Shown here: one piece after another, positions 27,204 through 39,498 of the stretch
Layout: each line of letters starts with the position of its first letter
Numbering within the stretch: the first letter of the stretch is position 1
Assembly (NCBI GenBank): GCA_037074765.1
Contig: JBAMDO010000055.1
Coordinates: 210,379 to 274,378, forward strand
Origin: Mansonella perstans
Taxonomy: Eukaryota > Nematoda > Chromadorea > Rhabditida > Onchocercidae
Direction of reading: 5' to 3'
Length of the DNA stretch: 64,000 bases
Made by a program: the position numbers and the translations under genes
The notes under the pieces: generated by a model
Database searches by the model: none
Told to the model about the DNA's origin: nothing
Seen by the model: only the letters and a program-made list of their open reading frames with translations

Positions 27204-28909
27204 AAATCTGCATAGTAAATCTTTTCGCACTAGCACTTAAACTTTGCATGAGCTAACAACGATGCAAGTTGCGCAGTTGAAAGTTTTGCAATTAATTTCG
27301 TAATCCCAATAGAATTTTAACCATTTTTTTGTTCTGTCACATTGCAAAGAGAGATAAAAAGTAATATTTTTGAAACGGAAAAGAAGAATTCAAAAGAAAT
27401 TTGATTAAGCATACATAATGCTTTTTGTAGGTGTTCTACAGTAGTAGTCCGTGAAATTTATCGCATCTATTTAAGTTTAAAAATTTTGAAAAATGAATGG
27501 TACTACGAAAGAATGTATTTAAAAGTACTTTCAAATTTCAACTGTAATTTTTGTTGTATGTTATTGTATAAGTGATTAAAAAAGTAAAATTAAAAATTTA
27601 GCAAATTTAATTTAACGTAAATTAATTTTTCGACATTGATCCTTTCTTTGAATGATTCTAATTAGATGTAACTAGCAGTATACAGGTATTGTTCAGTGAA
27701 AAATTAAAAAAATCTAATCAGTATGTTATCAATAGCACATCACTTTCCGTTGATCTGTCCCCTGTACTAACTAATTGTTTCGGAAAGCACTTGAAAAAAG
27801 TTATATTATTTTATGCTGCTAAATTTCAACAACTGCTCATGTTTACCTCTTTTACTGTTCATCTATGAATTTCTAAATTAGCTTTAAACTACTAAATAAG
27901 CTTTCATTAAATATTCTAGGAATTAAATGTTATTTACGGAAAATTTCCATTCGAATCGTATTAATTTATTAGTTATTTTCTACCGGTTATCGGTCAGTCG
28001 TTCAGATAACATTCATCTTCAATATTAAAGTTGTTAGCCGTTTTGTCCCTACTTCTATATAATTCTTAGAATATTTAATGGAAGATTATTTTAGTAGTTT
28101 AAAGCTAACTTAGAAACTCATAAATTAACATTAAAAGATGTAAATATGAGCAAATAAAATTTGCAATAAACTTTTATTTTTAAATCGAATGTTGTAATAT
28201 TAAGATTCTTTAAATTTAGCGAATTGAGGCTTTATTGATTAATTGACTCAATTGATTGTATGATCCGAAATTTCTTACTTTTATTTTTCAACCAACTTTT
28301 TCTTTCTTATATTTCTAAAGCTCATCGTAGCCTCAGAAAAGTATTATAGAATAAAAACTGGAAGCAAAAAGATTTTAGTTAATATTAATTAAAAAGAGTA
28401 TTAATAAATTAATATTTAGTCGAATATTTACAAACTTTTCCTGCAAGCTTAAATTCAGACCACTTCAAAATGATATCAATTTGGCGTTTGATTGATCAAA
28501 CTGCAACCAATGATAAGAACTGGCGTAAACGCTCAGCTGTTGATTATTACGGAAAGTATCTGATTTAATTAAAAATAATTTTGTTTCAGTCATATCAAAT
28601 TATTCATCTTTTCACTACTAAAGCAATTTTATAAAAGTGCATGCGACATGCGATGTACAACAATGATTCTTCTATTAGATACAATTATATAAAACTGACT
28701 TTTTAACCAGACGATGCTGTAAAATGTTTGTTTAATTAAACTTAAATGTTGTGAAGTTCAATTTTCATAATGGAGCGCCAGTCAGTTTTGGCAACGAAAT
28801 ACGTCCAGTGTAATAATTGAAAGATTAATTTTTTAAATTTTATCTGCATTTAAGAATGAAAAAATTGCAAGTGAAATTTTTTAAGGAAAAGTTCAAACAA
28901 AATTGCTAG

Positions 28910-29571
28910 CCAATTTAATGAATTTTTCACTTCGGCATACTTCATTGAGTAGGAGCAGAGGTGACAATTAAAAAGGTGAATAAAATCTCTCTTTGCGTAA
29001 ATGCACCTTAGAGAGTGTAACTGTAAAAGACAATTGTTATACAGATGACATTTGCAATGACATCACAGTAAAAGTTATTTGATTAATACAAATTATATAA
29101 GTTCTGTCACAGCACTATTAACTACTGCATATTTCAAATTTTTTTTTCTTGATTGAATTTTTCCAATTTTAATTTTTTTTAAAATTAATTCGACAATTTC
29201 AATCTGTACGCTTTGTCCTTTTGTTTTCTGTGGCAAAGCTTTGAATTACCAGCCTTAATGAACTATGATCTGCAAATATCAATTTAATTTGTTCTTTCAA
29301 TAGTATTCTTCGGAATTAATCAATATCAGGTCTTTTGTTATTGGCTGCCTAAAATATTTCCAAGTGCCACATTTCGGTGTTAAGCACAAAATTTTTGCAC
29401 TAAAATTTCCAATCAAAAATTTTGTTTTTCTCTTTAATTTCCTTTCTTGCCGACTTATTTACTTAGCGCTCATTTATACCATTCTGCGCTAAAAAAGAAA
29501 AGTGTTACAAATTTAAAACATCCAACATTCAGACGGAATAATTTGTGGGAAATCTTTGGTTCTTCTACTGG
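28910..29571. repeat. Dispersed repeat B, copy 2
   Basis: Second copy of the element at 22881-23455, slightly longer because of short insertions (for example around 28995-29055). Its right edge ends just before the acceptor and exon candidate at 29592-29767. Confidence 0.85.
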
Positions 29572-29679
29572 AAACATTTGCGCTTTATTTCAGAAGAAGA
29601 ATTGAACGGCAATATCTTCCTTGTTCGAAAACCTGATGAAATAATCAAATTTCGACAGAAAATGTTCTGATAGTAGAGA

Positions 29680-29767
29680 ATGGCTCGTAGCTTTTTGGAA
29701 GATCGATGGAAAGATGAAGTACCAGAGGTCATGGAATCATTGTTATCGGACAATCAACTATTAAAAG
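29680..29767 (+). CDS. Possible alternative first exon of HtrL-like gene
   Basis: An ATG at 29680 opens a 29-codon frame (MARSFLEDRWKDEVPEVM at its start) ending in AAA G before a GTATTT donor at 29768. A TTTCAG acceptor at 29592-29593 could receive a spliced leader. The end phase (one base, G) is the same as that of the main first exon at 30346-30688, and both precede GTATTT. It could therefore splice to 30846 in frame and yield an isoform lacking the membrane anchor. The amino-acid composition looks coding, but this rests on phase and composition only. Confidence 0.4.
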
Positions 29768-30345
29768 GTATTTAAGTGATTGATGTTCTGAAATAAAAAA
29801 TTAATGAAGTGCAATCATTTTTCAAACAATACTGAGTGATCACTGAACTAAGAAACACTTCATAAATTTTATTTTTGAATCGCTTCTATAATCCTACCAC
29901 AGGAAACAATGCTTTTTATCAAAACAAAATTATTCTAATTGAAAGCTCATTTTATTTTTAATTGAAATTAAAATTAAATACTGTTATCTTGCGATAGTGA
30001 ATAATGGAAATAATGACCTTTTGTTAGAATTTATAACATTTTCAAGTTTCGAGTGACTCAGCCTTGTTATTTTCGGGATTTTATTTTGTGACACAAAAAA
30101 TAGATTTTCATTTCAGAGTTTCCTGTAAATTACAGCTTTAAATTAAAATAACTAGCCACTTATTAACCTTTGAGCCTTTAGTGTTTGTCGCAGCAAATTA
30201 GTGGAGTTATTCTCTGAATAATACAAATTAAACACATTTTTGCTTTTTTATACTTCTCATTGATCTATCCTTTCAATCAATCAATATTAGATATTTCACA
30301 CTTCAATAATCTTTTCTGCTTCTCGGATTAATAATATCAATATCT
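29768..30345. other. Upstream region of the HtrL-like gene
   Basis: No coding frame was identified. A candidate acceptor (CAATATTAG, ending at 30290) sits 55 bases before the main ATG at 30346 and could be the trans-splice site. Confidence 0.45.
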
Positions 30346-33300
30346 ATGAGACGAATTCATTCGCATATCATATCAGATGAGAAGTATGTGAAACAACCAG
30401 GTAAATCAGTGAAGCATTCTGGAAGGTGGTTTCTCAGGACAGTCCTTGTAGCGATCGCTCTCGTATTTCTATATTTCTTCTTATCCAATATTTATGGACA
30501 AGTATTTGTGCAGCGACCTGATTCATATTCTGATTCCTATCATCAGTATGCAGATCAAGTAGATATTGAAAATGATACAACTGGCATTCAGAAAATCATC
30601 GATAACATCCAAGAATCTAGCAGTGATGTTGAGCAATTCGCAGTAGTTAGTGAGAATTACAACAGCGATTTACAACGATCAATGAAAGGTATTTTTAGCC
30701 ACTAAATAACTTTAATTATTTCTCCAAAATTAATAAAATTTGTAAAAGATTCAAATCAGTTCTAAAAGCTAAATTACATGCAATATTCAAAATTTTTTTC
30801 AAAAATGTTCAAAATCCAAGCATACTTCATTGAATTTATCTTCAGGCGATATGTCGAAAACAATGCAACAGATAAAATTAGATGACAAAATATTATCAAA
30901 ATTTCTGAAACCACTAATAATCTCAGAAATACGCAGGACTGCTTTTTCGGATGTAAATTTTCACACTTCATCTAATTTCACTGCTACTCCTAATCCTCTT
31001 ATTTCTGTTACTGCTGGGACTGTTTCGGATACCGTCATTGCTACTGGAACCGGTAAATATAAGAAATATGAATTTAGAGCATATATTAAAACTTTTTCCG
31101 ACATGTTTACAGAATCTCCAGAATTGTTTGCTAAAACGAAAACCGATATATCTTCAAGCCGTAACATAGCCGACAACTTATTATCCACTGAGAGAAGTGC
31201 TTACTCAGAGATGTCGATTAATCGAGAACTCTTGAATTCCAGTAATTCCAAAAAAATTGATCCACAATTCACTGGAAGTAATGGAGAAAATGGCATTGCT
31301 ATCTCAGCGACAGAATTCGCAACAAATTTGCAGAATTTGCAAATTACAACAATTTCATCGCCAAATTTCACTTCAGTTTATCTACAGTCAAAACAAGAGA
31401 ACTTGACAGCAATTAACGAAAAGACCAATACGGAATATGAAGACGAAGAAGATAGTTATGATTATGATGACATTCTGCAAATTATTTCACCTGCTACTTC
31501 TATTTTAATATCAACTATTACCACTATTACTACTACTACTATCACTGCTATTGCTCCAACAAGTATTACAGTTCCCCAAGTAAGATTTGATGTAATTCTT
31601 CATTTCGGATTGTTTTTTTTCTTTAATAAAAATATTTCATGCATCCATCGGTAATTTTCATTTTACTTTTATATTCATCACAGCGAGCGTTAAAAGCGCC
31701 TTTAATTTTTACCTCAGTTTTAAGGTTAATTCAATAATGCAAATTTTTCGGAAATTGATTTCCATCTATCAGTAGCCGTCCACAAATACGAATTAAATTA
31801 TGAATTTTTTCAGTTCACAACAACAAAACAATCCAATCATCACAATCGGCAGTATGACCATTACGATCGCCAATCGCCAATAATTGTCACAGCCTTATTC
31901 GACATAGGTCGTGGAAAATGGCCGAGATACACTAGAACCTATGAGCAGTATATGAATTACTTTAAGCATTTATTGAAATTACGGAACCGTATGGTCATTT
32001 ATACTGATTCAAGGGGAGCGCAATTTGCGCGACAAATGAGGAATACTTATAACACTCAGGTATATTGCCATTTGCTGTATTTTTTCGAGATTAAAATTCC
32101 TTGAAATATTTTATAATTTCTTAATTTAGTTAAAAATAACACTTTGTTATCAAAATTTTTTGTGAAATCTAAGAAACGACATATCGTCATAATGGTATGC
32201 ACTTCCGCGATAGCGAAATTCCAGATATTTGAAATGTCGATACATGATCTCCCCTTACATAGGTATCGAGATGAAATGAATGAAATCATTCGACGAGAGC
32301 AGGAAGGTAATGAAATTTTTAATAACTTCTTAACTACGTTAGATTATGGATTTTTTAGTTTTTCATGAAGTAGAATAGATCAAAAAATGTTAATCTTTTG
32401 TGATATTGCAAAACTCTTGAAATGCCATCACAGAAATAGAAAACTCAATTTCAGATTGGCAATTTGATCCAGAAATGCGTCACAATCCGGAAGCGAATAA
32501 CGCCGATTACAATATAATTGTTAATTCGAAGCCTTATTTTTTATACAATGCAACGCAAAGCGCCCGATTTCGAGCGTCTGATCAAATATTTGCCTGGATT
32601 GATGCCGGATATGGTCAATAACTAAATTAATTTTCATCTAAGCAAATAAGTTATGGCAATTACCATATTAAACATTATTTAGGTCACGGTCGAGAAGGAA
32701 TTATTCCCAATCATTGTCATTGGCGACCAAATCTTCGAGGCGATCGCATAACAATTATTAGACTAACACCAGCACACGATAAAATATCCAGGATTGCGAA
32801 TTTTTTCCCGCTTTAACAACCAGGAGATTAGATTTGAGTTGAAATTTGAGTTAATTGATTGAGCTTATTTTGAGTTAATCAGTTAAGCTTAATCAATTAA
32901 GATTAATAAATCTTTAGGTATTCAATAACTGATCTGTATCGTGTTAATTGGGTTGTAATAAGTGGTGGCTTCATTGCTGGTGATAGCCAAACCATTTATC
33001 GTTTTTATCGGTTTTACCAAAAATCGATAATGGACTTATTAGATTCGGGGAAGATTGACGATGATCAGGTAATTATCAGCTCGAAACCTTCAAAATTACT
33101 AGTTTAATCACTTCGAATTTACAAAATAACTATTAATACGAATTTGAAACATCCTATCGAATGATTGCTATGTCATTTCCGACTTCGAAGGAATGATTTT
33201 TTATCTCATTACCGATTTCGAAACTATTTCGAATTTGTATTAATTGACATAAAAATTAATAGTTTTGAAGTTCAGAGGGATAATAATTTCAGCTGAGTTC

Positions 33301-33496
33301 AATATATGAAGAATTCAATAATTATGCAATCGAATTCATATTACACGTTTTCCGTTTCTAATTTTAAACCAAAATTGAGTTGTTTCAGACAGTATTAACA
33401 CTGATGGTCAAACACTATGCAAGTTTGTTCAACCTGATACCTGGTAACGGTAATTGGTATGCCATATTTCAAATATATCCGTGTTATAATAGATAA
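30346..33496 (+). CDS. HtrL/YibB-domain type II membrane protein
   Basis: Eight exons: 30346-30688, 30846-31579, 31814-32059, 32225-32306, 32455-32613, 32683-32791, 32918-33068, 33389-33496; 643 residues. A short basic cytoplasmic end precedes a single hydrophobic segment at about 28-47 (VLVAIALVFLYFFL) with no signal-peptidase site, which suggests type II topology in the secretory pathway. Residues about 50-380 form a Ser/Thr- and Asn-rich stem with NxS/T sites and an acidic patch. Residues about 386-640 match the HtrL/YibB family: TALFDIGRGKWPRYTRTYEQ, VIYTDSRG, FEMSIHDLPLHRY, FAWIDAGYGHGREG, WVVISGGFIAG. Bacterial members lie in LPS-core gene clusters and many nematodes carry copies; an enzymatic activity is not established to my knowledge. 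A sugar-transfer role is only a guess. The donor of exon 6 is GA instead of GT (see findings). The exon 4 acceptor was chosen by domain continuity. Confidence 0.85.
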
Positions 33497-34439
33497 TGAA
33501 CAGTAAGCTGAAAAAGTACTACTTTTAAACGAACGCTCTCTGAGCTTTTTACTGAATTGCATATTCGATGTGCATTTTGTTCCACGCAGAAATCTCCGCC
33601 ATATATCAAATAAATCGATCAGTTTGCGTTAAAAAATTCATACGCCTGATTTAATATCTAAAAATGTACATCCTTCCTTAAATGTTTTAAATGTCACGGA
33701 ATCATCTTGTGCTTTTTGGAGAAATGAAGATAGATAAATGATCTGAGTATCTCTTTTTTAGTTAGGCAAACATGAAACTAACAGTAGTCAGTATTGTTTT
33801 GCCTTTTCAGAATTTCACTAAAGTTCATTCTATAACTGTATTCAGGAAGAACTTGATTGTTACTCCTATAATTCATTTGTAGTTATACTTGGTGTCTCAA
33901 AGTTTTGACAAAATGCTTTAATCGTTACCAAAAATGTTTCATTAACTTTTATTACCATATACCCTCATCGACATTGTATTATTAAAGAGTCAAAATTTCA
34001 TACTTTTCAATAATTATTGTTGTATTGCATTCTTTTATGAAATGTGATCCCCTCGTTATAGTTGTATTATATAAACGTAAACGCAACGCAACAAATGATA
34101 AAATGATAACATTCCTTCTACTTAAGTATTTTCAATGATAATAGTAATCAAGTTAAAATTCTTTAAAAAATTGCAAAAAAAAAAATGGAGTTTTATCAAA
34201 TTGTTAGCACATAAATGAAAAAACGTAGAATTCTTGCATTTACACCATGAATAACTTGTACAAAAATTACCATAAATCACAAACATTTCATGAAATATGC
34301 CATGAAGAGCCTTTGCGACAAAAGATCACAATTACTGAATATCCGATACAAATTAATTAATTAAGATTTAGACCCCTAGTATCAAAATGACACACACATT
34401 TAAAAATATGAATAATTTCATCATTACGAAGATAATTAC

Positions 34440-34525
34440 TTACGTAATTAAAAATTACCTATATAATTAAACTTAATTACCTGCATAATTAATCTTAATT
34501 ACCTACATAATTAAATATTTCCAGT
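34440..34525. repeat. Short AT-rich tandem repeat
   Basis: Three to four imperfect copies of a unit of about 24 bp containing TTAATTACCTGCATAATTAA. The last unit overlaps the end of a minus-strand exon candidate. Confidence 0.75.
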
Positions 34526-35086
34526 AACCTCTTCTTCATAATCAGCTTAAACATTTCTTTATCTCCTTCTGTTATATCTGAATGCTTATCCTCATTCTTG
34601 TTGTCGTTACTGACCTTAGAAATGTTCCCAGTCATCTTTTGTTCGAGGATTCAAACATATAAATGCACAATTCGATTCGTACAATTTTGCTTCGATAATC
34701 CATTTTCTATCTTCGTATAGTACTATGTTATTGATTCACTGTTAAAATTTAATCATGATCTATCGCTTTTATCTCTTGGAGAGAAATTTCCAGCCTTTCT
34801 TTAATTTTTGTTATAATACAGTCATGCTTTTCGTATTTCATGACATCGGTTCTTTTCCCAAAAGCCTTTGGCTTTTACGGATATTGCTCACTTTAGGAAA
34901 AGCAAATTTAGGTGATCCTTTCTTATAAGTAGTACGAAGAAGACAGTTCGATATGAAGAAATTAACGGAAGATTTTATTGCTGTCCAGATTTGATGAAAA
35001 ATTTGTAATGTAGGAGTATAAATAGTGAATAGAGGGAAGTAAAAATGATTTAGAGATATAAATAGTGTGAATAGAACAGAAATCAA
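34512..35086 (-). other. Weak minus-strand gene candidate
   Basis: Two coding-like minus-strand pieces lie close together. One, from ATG at 34635 to a possible GTAATT donor near 34512, is rich in Asp, Asn, Lys and Glu (MTGNISKVSNDNKNEDKHSD at its start). The other, ending at the stop at 34838, has a basic, Ser/Pro-containing end (SPKFAFPKVSNIRKSQRL). A GTGAGC after CCTAAA in the second piece could be a donor towards the first. No family is recognised and the joining is speculative. Confidence 0.2.
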
Positions 35087-36140
35087 CTGAAAAAGGCATT
35101 ATGTAAGTTTATCTATAAGAAATTAATTAATCAAATTGCAAGAATTGCAAGCAAAATGTCATATAGTATAGACTTATTAAGACCTACGAAAGCCTAAATC
35201 ATAAACGACTAAAAAAAAAAATTAAACGTCATAGAGTACAATAAATCTTGCATATAAAAAGAAAAAATTTTGTGAAAACAAAGCGAATAAATCAAATTGT
35301 AATATTTTGTCATTTGGAAATAATTAATTACAAGGACTGAAAAAAATCATTTGTTTCATTGCTAAGCAATTTTATAATACAGTTAACTTCCTAGGCTTTT
35401 TTTAATAGGCTTTTTTCGCCAATATCTTATCCAAATGTTATTTATTTTTGGTATCGATTATCTGCATGCAATTTGCACTTCAAATTCAGACATCTTCATA
35501 TGTTGGCATATGTATCCTAGCATCTTTCTTTAATCACCTTATATTTCCATGATTAAGTAATATTCTATCGTAGTGTATACTTTTTGTAAATCCATTTTCT
35601 TCTAAGTTACTCGTTCTTTCGTGTTATATATACCTGTATGACCTTTGTAACCAAAAGTTTACAAATAATTAAATAATCCCTATCTTAGGACCTCTATAAT
35701 CGTTTATTTGATTTTTTCCTCTTTTAAGTGTTCACTAATAGAGCTAACTCTCAAAATAGCTTCGTGCTGAATCCACATGCCATTGAGATGTCCATGTCAA
35801 ACACCGGTTGATGCTGATAGCAGTAGGTCATTCTTGCTGCAGCTATATTTACCATTGGTAAAAATTTCAAGCAAATAAACTAATATACCATATTGATTGG
35901 AAAAGTGTTCCAAGCCAGCAATTCCGCTCTCTCTCTGCAAACAATAGCTGTGCAATTTCTTTATGCAAGAAAAATTTCCTAAAAAAAAATTCAGAATTAT
36001 GAATTTAGAAAAAAAATTTTTTTTCCTATCATAAAAAACTTTTTTGAAAACAAAAAATTTTCATTTGTTTGAGAAGGAAAAAAAAAAGGACAAAAAAAGC
36101 GAAATGTTAAAGTACTTTACAGACCCATTAATAGGCACAG

Positions 36141-36255
36141 CTATTAAATCAAATGAAATAGCTGCTGAGTCAAATGGAATAGCTATTGGGCCAAATGGAA
36201 TAGCTGTTGAGTTAAATGAAATAGCTGTTGAATTAAATGAAATAGCTGTTGATTC
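36141..36255. repeat. 21-bp minisatellite
   Basis: Five to six copies of a 21-bp unit of the type GCTGTTGAGTTAAATGAAAT. Being a multiple of three it stays open on both strands; the plus-strand frame 36044-36376 reads ELNEIAV heptads through it. No domain or neighbouring exon suggests a real gene. Confidence 0.9.
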
Positions 36256-37954
36256 TGCATTTTCCATTTATGAAAAAATAATTATATTACAATTAAATAG
36301 ATCTCATTTAGTGTGGAACAAGAAAAAATGCGGCAAAGATTTGAACTACTCATTGTTAGTAAGTTCAAATCAATAACACATGTTGTTAGAGAGTATTAAT
36401 ATTCCATGCCTTTTATTGGCTTTGATGCTAATATCGCAGTAGCTATTTGATGTGCACATTTATGAAGACATTAATAACAAACTTTTCATTTGTGTAGCTT
36501 ATGTCCATAGATTATTGAAAAAAATATCAATTTTATGAATTGCATTGACAAATTTCAAAGTATAATTCCAAAATATGATATAAAATATATGAATGAAAAG
36601 ACATGAATTGCTTACTTAAGAATTTTCCAAAATTGACAATTGTCCTGAATAGTTTGTAATTTTCAAGCTCATTTAGAAGTACAAGTAAAATTTGGGAAAT
36701 TAAAAAAGGAAAATGTTGCATAGATAAATATTTTGAAGAAATGAAAAAATATATCACTTTGACTAAGCCATAAGATTTAAGCAATTTTTATCTGATAATT
36801 GCATATCAAATACAAAGGCATATCTTATCAATAATAAGCTTGTAATATAGACTTTTAAAACTTTCACTTTTAATTCAGCTGGAATATATACACGGGAATA
36901 TATACACAGCTGGAATATATATATAGAAACTCTCGGAGAAATTGTAGGAAAAAAATAAACTGAAAAAAAGTAAAAATGTGTAAGTAAATTTACACGACAA
37001 TTTTGTCTCCCTAATTGAGACCAAATAAAACACATTTGAAGAAATTTATTCTCATAAACCAATTAATAGATTTAATTTAATTGAATAATTGAATAAGAAA
37101 AGTAAGATTTGTCCAGTTGAAGAATTATGTTGAATGGAAGGAACAACATGAATTAATTGCTTTTTCTCATAAATTAGATATAAATAAAAAAAAGAAATGT
37201 GTAAAAGAAAAAATGTGGAAAGAAATACTTTAATTAGGAGATAGAAATGATACATTTGGAAATGTCTTATGAAGGCAAATGAAAAATGTTATTATTTGCT
37301 AACATAGTGCAGAAAATTTTAATAGCAAGAGGGAAAGATAATTATTTGAAACATAATTTAAACTTAGTCTTAAATTATAGTCAACACTGTTGAAGAATGC
37401 CTCATCACTTGCAACTTTATTGTGCTCACTTTCTAAAATGCTCTTAAATTTACTTAAACTAATATTCTATCGCAAATATTTACACATTAAAGTGAAAGTT
37501 CCCATGGAGATGAGTTCTTCTGACTCTTACATTTTTAATTAATGCACAATAATTTGATTCATTGTAGCAAACTGAAGGATATGAATGTCGTTGACCGCTT
37601 CAATCCATTTAAATGTGAAGCATTCATTACGACTACTACTAACACTAAACATTATTATTGAATAGTGAAATGAGTCTTAAGTTTACTTCTTCAAACTTCA
37701 TTCTTTTATTTATCAATTTTTTAAGTTGAGAAATTTTTAATTGTTAACTTTCAAAGACTTACTTAAAGATAGATTTGATAACATTGTTATTTTGTTCTTT
37801 TTTGAATGATCGAATAAAGTTGTGATTTTTCTTAGCCATATCACTTCTATAGTAAATTCAAAATTTCACAGCATCTAGCAAAACATCTTTGCTATTTAGC
37901 CAAACTAGCACATTCTCAATTTACTGATGTAAAATAATATAGTTCATAAGTTAT

Positions 37955-38055
37955 CCTGAATAATTACTAACTGAATAATTACTAAATAAATCCTGAATAA
38001 TTACTAAATAAATCCTGAATAATTACCAAATAAATCCTGAATAATTACTAAATAG
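37955..38055. repeat. 22-bp tandem repeat
   Basis: Four to five copies of a 22-bp unit containing CTGAATAATTACTAAATAAA. Non-coding in all frames. Confidence 0.9.
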
Positions 38056-38562
38056 ATAGTTTTACATGTAAGCTTACGTGCAAACAGCAATTTCTATATA
38101 AAATTTTATCTAAATAAATTAGTGAAAGTGAATATTTCAGTAGGATAGCAATCTCAGATGATGTGTGTAATAGGAAAAAACAAAAAGCTGAAATTTCTCG
38201 CAAAATGTGATAGATTTTTGTTAACTTTCTTATTTTGTCCAATTTTTGAGATTTGAAAAGTGAAATGAAAATAAATGAGAAATGATGTTTTAGGATGGTA
38301 AAAATTTGAAAATTTCTTACCAAAGCATAATTACAAATTAGTAGAGCAAAGTTAGACTAATAGTAGTAATGAATGGAAAAAGATTGAGCAAAAATTTGCT
38401 AATATTGAGAGAAAGAAAGCATTGTAAAAGTTTTGATAACTTCATTTGATCTCGAATACTAAGACTTTTCTTAGTGCTATGCGAACTAATTACTCCATTT
38501 TAATCCTAATTCCATTTCTTTGATTATTATCGAAATTTGATTTCGTAACAAATTGAAATTAG

Positions 38563-38625
38563 GACAATACGTTTGCACAGCGTGGTCCATTTGAATGGAA
38601 CTGGCCACTAAGTATAGATCTTTGA
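38563..38625 (+). other. Orphan exon-like stretch
   Basis: After an ATTAG acceptor at 38562 a 20-codon frame (DNTFAQRGPFEWNWPLSIDL) runs to TGA at 38625. It looks protein-like and is less AT-rich than its surroundings, but no partner exon was found. It may be a remnant of a lost gene or chance. Confidence 0.15.
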
Positions 38626-39186
38626 TCATGATGAAATTTGGAAGAATGGATAAATTCTTGGATACTCGGGATGCGGATTATTTTGGTTGTTCCTTTGAGA
38701 TTTAAAATAACTCTTGTAATTACCAGTGTTGTGGTATATCGAATTTTAAATGAATTAAGATCGCTATATGAGATAATTTTCGAATACTAAAATTATATGG
38801 AGAATGGATTTAGATTGGTAATTAGCTATTTCACATTTAATTATTTAATTTCTAAAATTTAAGTTCAAATCTTTCTTTGATCAAGATTATTAAAATAAAA
38901 TTTATGAATTTTCAAATAATTGTACAATTTGTGTCTTTCCAGTTTAACAAGCATTCACGACGAAAAACAACAACTGTTGGATAAAATGTCTCTGTTGTAA
39001 ATGGTTTAGGATGATTGATCATCATAAATGTTGTTAGGGAAATTATACTGCTTAACTATCTAATATATTGATAATATTATCTTATACTATTCAATTCATT
39101 AGTAAGTCAACATGGGCAACATGATTATTTCTGCTTTCCGTTGAAATTTTCGATGAATAAATTCATTGTTGAATTAACGCATTTCA

Positions 39187-39245
39187 GGGTGCTTTCATAT
39201 ATCCATATTTCTTGAATGTTTTAAGAAATGTTCATCGATGTTTAA
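39187..39245 (+). promoter_or_regulatory. sel-10 5' leader with two upstream ATGs
   Basis: A TTTCAG acceptor ending at 39187 (possible spliced-leader site) is followed by a leader of 50 bases. It contains a minimal upstream frame (ATG TTT TAA, 39216-39224) and a second one (39228-39245) that overlaps the main ATG at 39238 out of frame. If this leader is used, both would reduce initiation at the main start. Confidence 0.45.
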
Positions 39246-39464
39246 TCCGGGACATTCCAAGTCTTTAGATGATGATGCTACATTCCACGATGACAACAAC
39301 GGCGGCAGCAGCAGTGATGGTAACGGAATCCCCTTCCAAAAAATGTCGTTTACCATCACCTCACCTAAGGTAAAAGTTCTTCAAATGCCAATAAATGGCC
39401 TATAAAAAATTCAAACTCGTACGGTTATCTGAGTATTATGCATGTTTCCGTTTAAAAGAATTGT

Positions 39465-39498
<34 letters not shown>

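Larger units (their letters stand above)
25275..28909. other. Intergenic region with small repeats
   Basis: Mostly featureless AT-rich DNA between repeat A and repeat B copies. It contains a GATCT-rich run, two 27-bp minisatellites and one weak exon candidate, each entered separately. No supported gene. Confidence 0.55.
33497..39186. other. Gene-poor region with scraps
   Basis: No complete gene model. A possible AATAAA for the HtrL-like gene lies at 33609-33614. Three weak coding-like fragments and three tandem repeats are entered separately. The rest is AT-rich with no recognisable feature. Confidence 0.5.

Noticed and set aside
36044..36376. 110-codon frame with ELNEIAV-type heptads
   Set aside because: The heptads come from a 21-bp minisatellite, are open on both strands, and have no partner exons.
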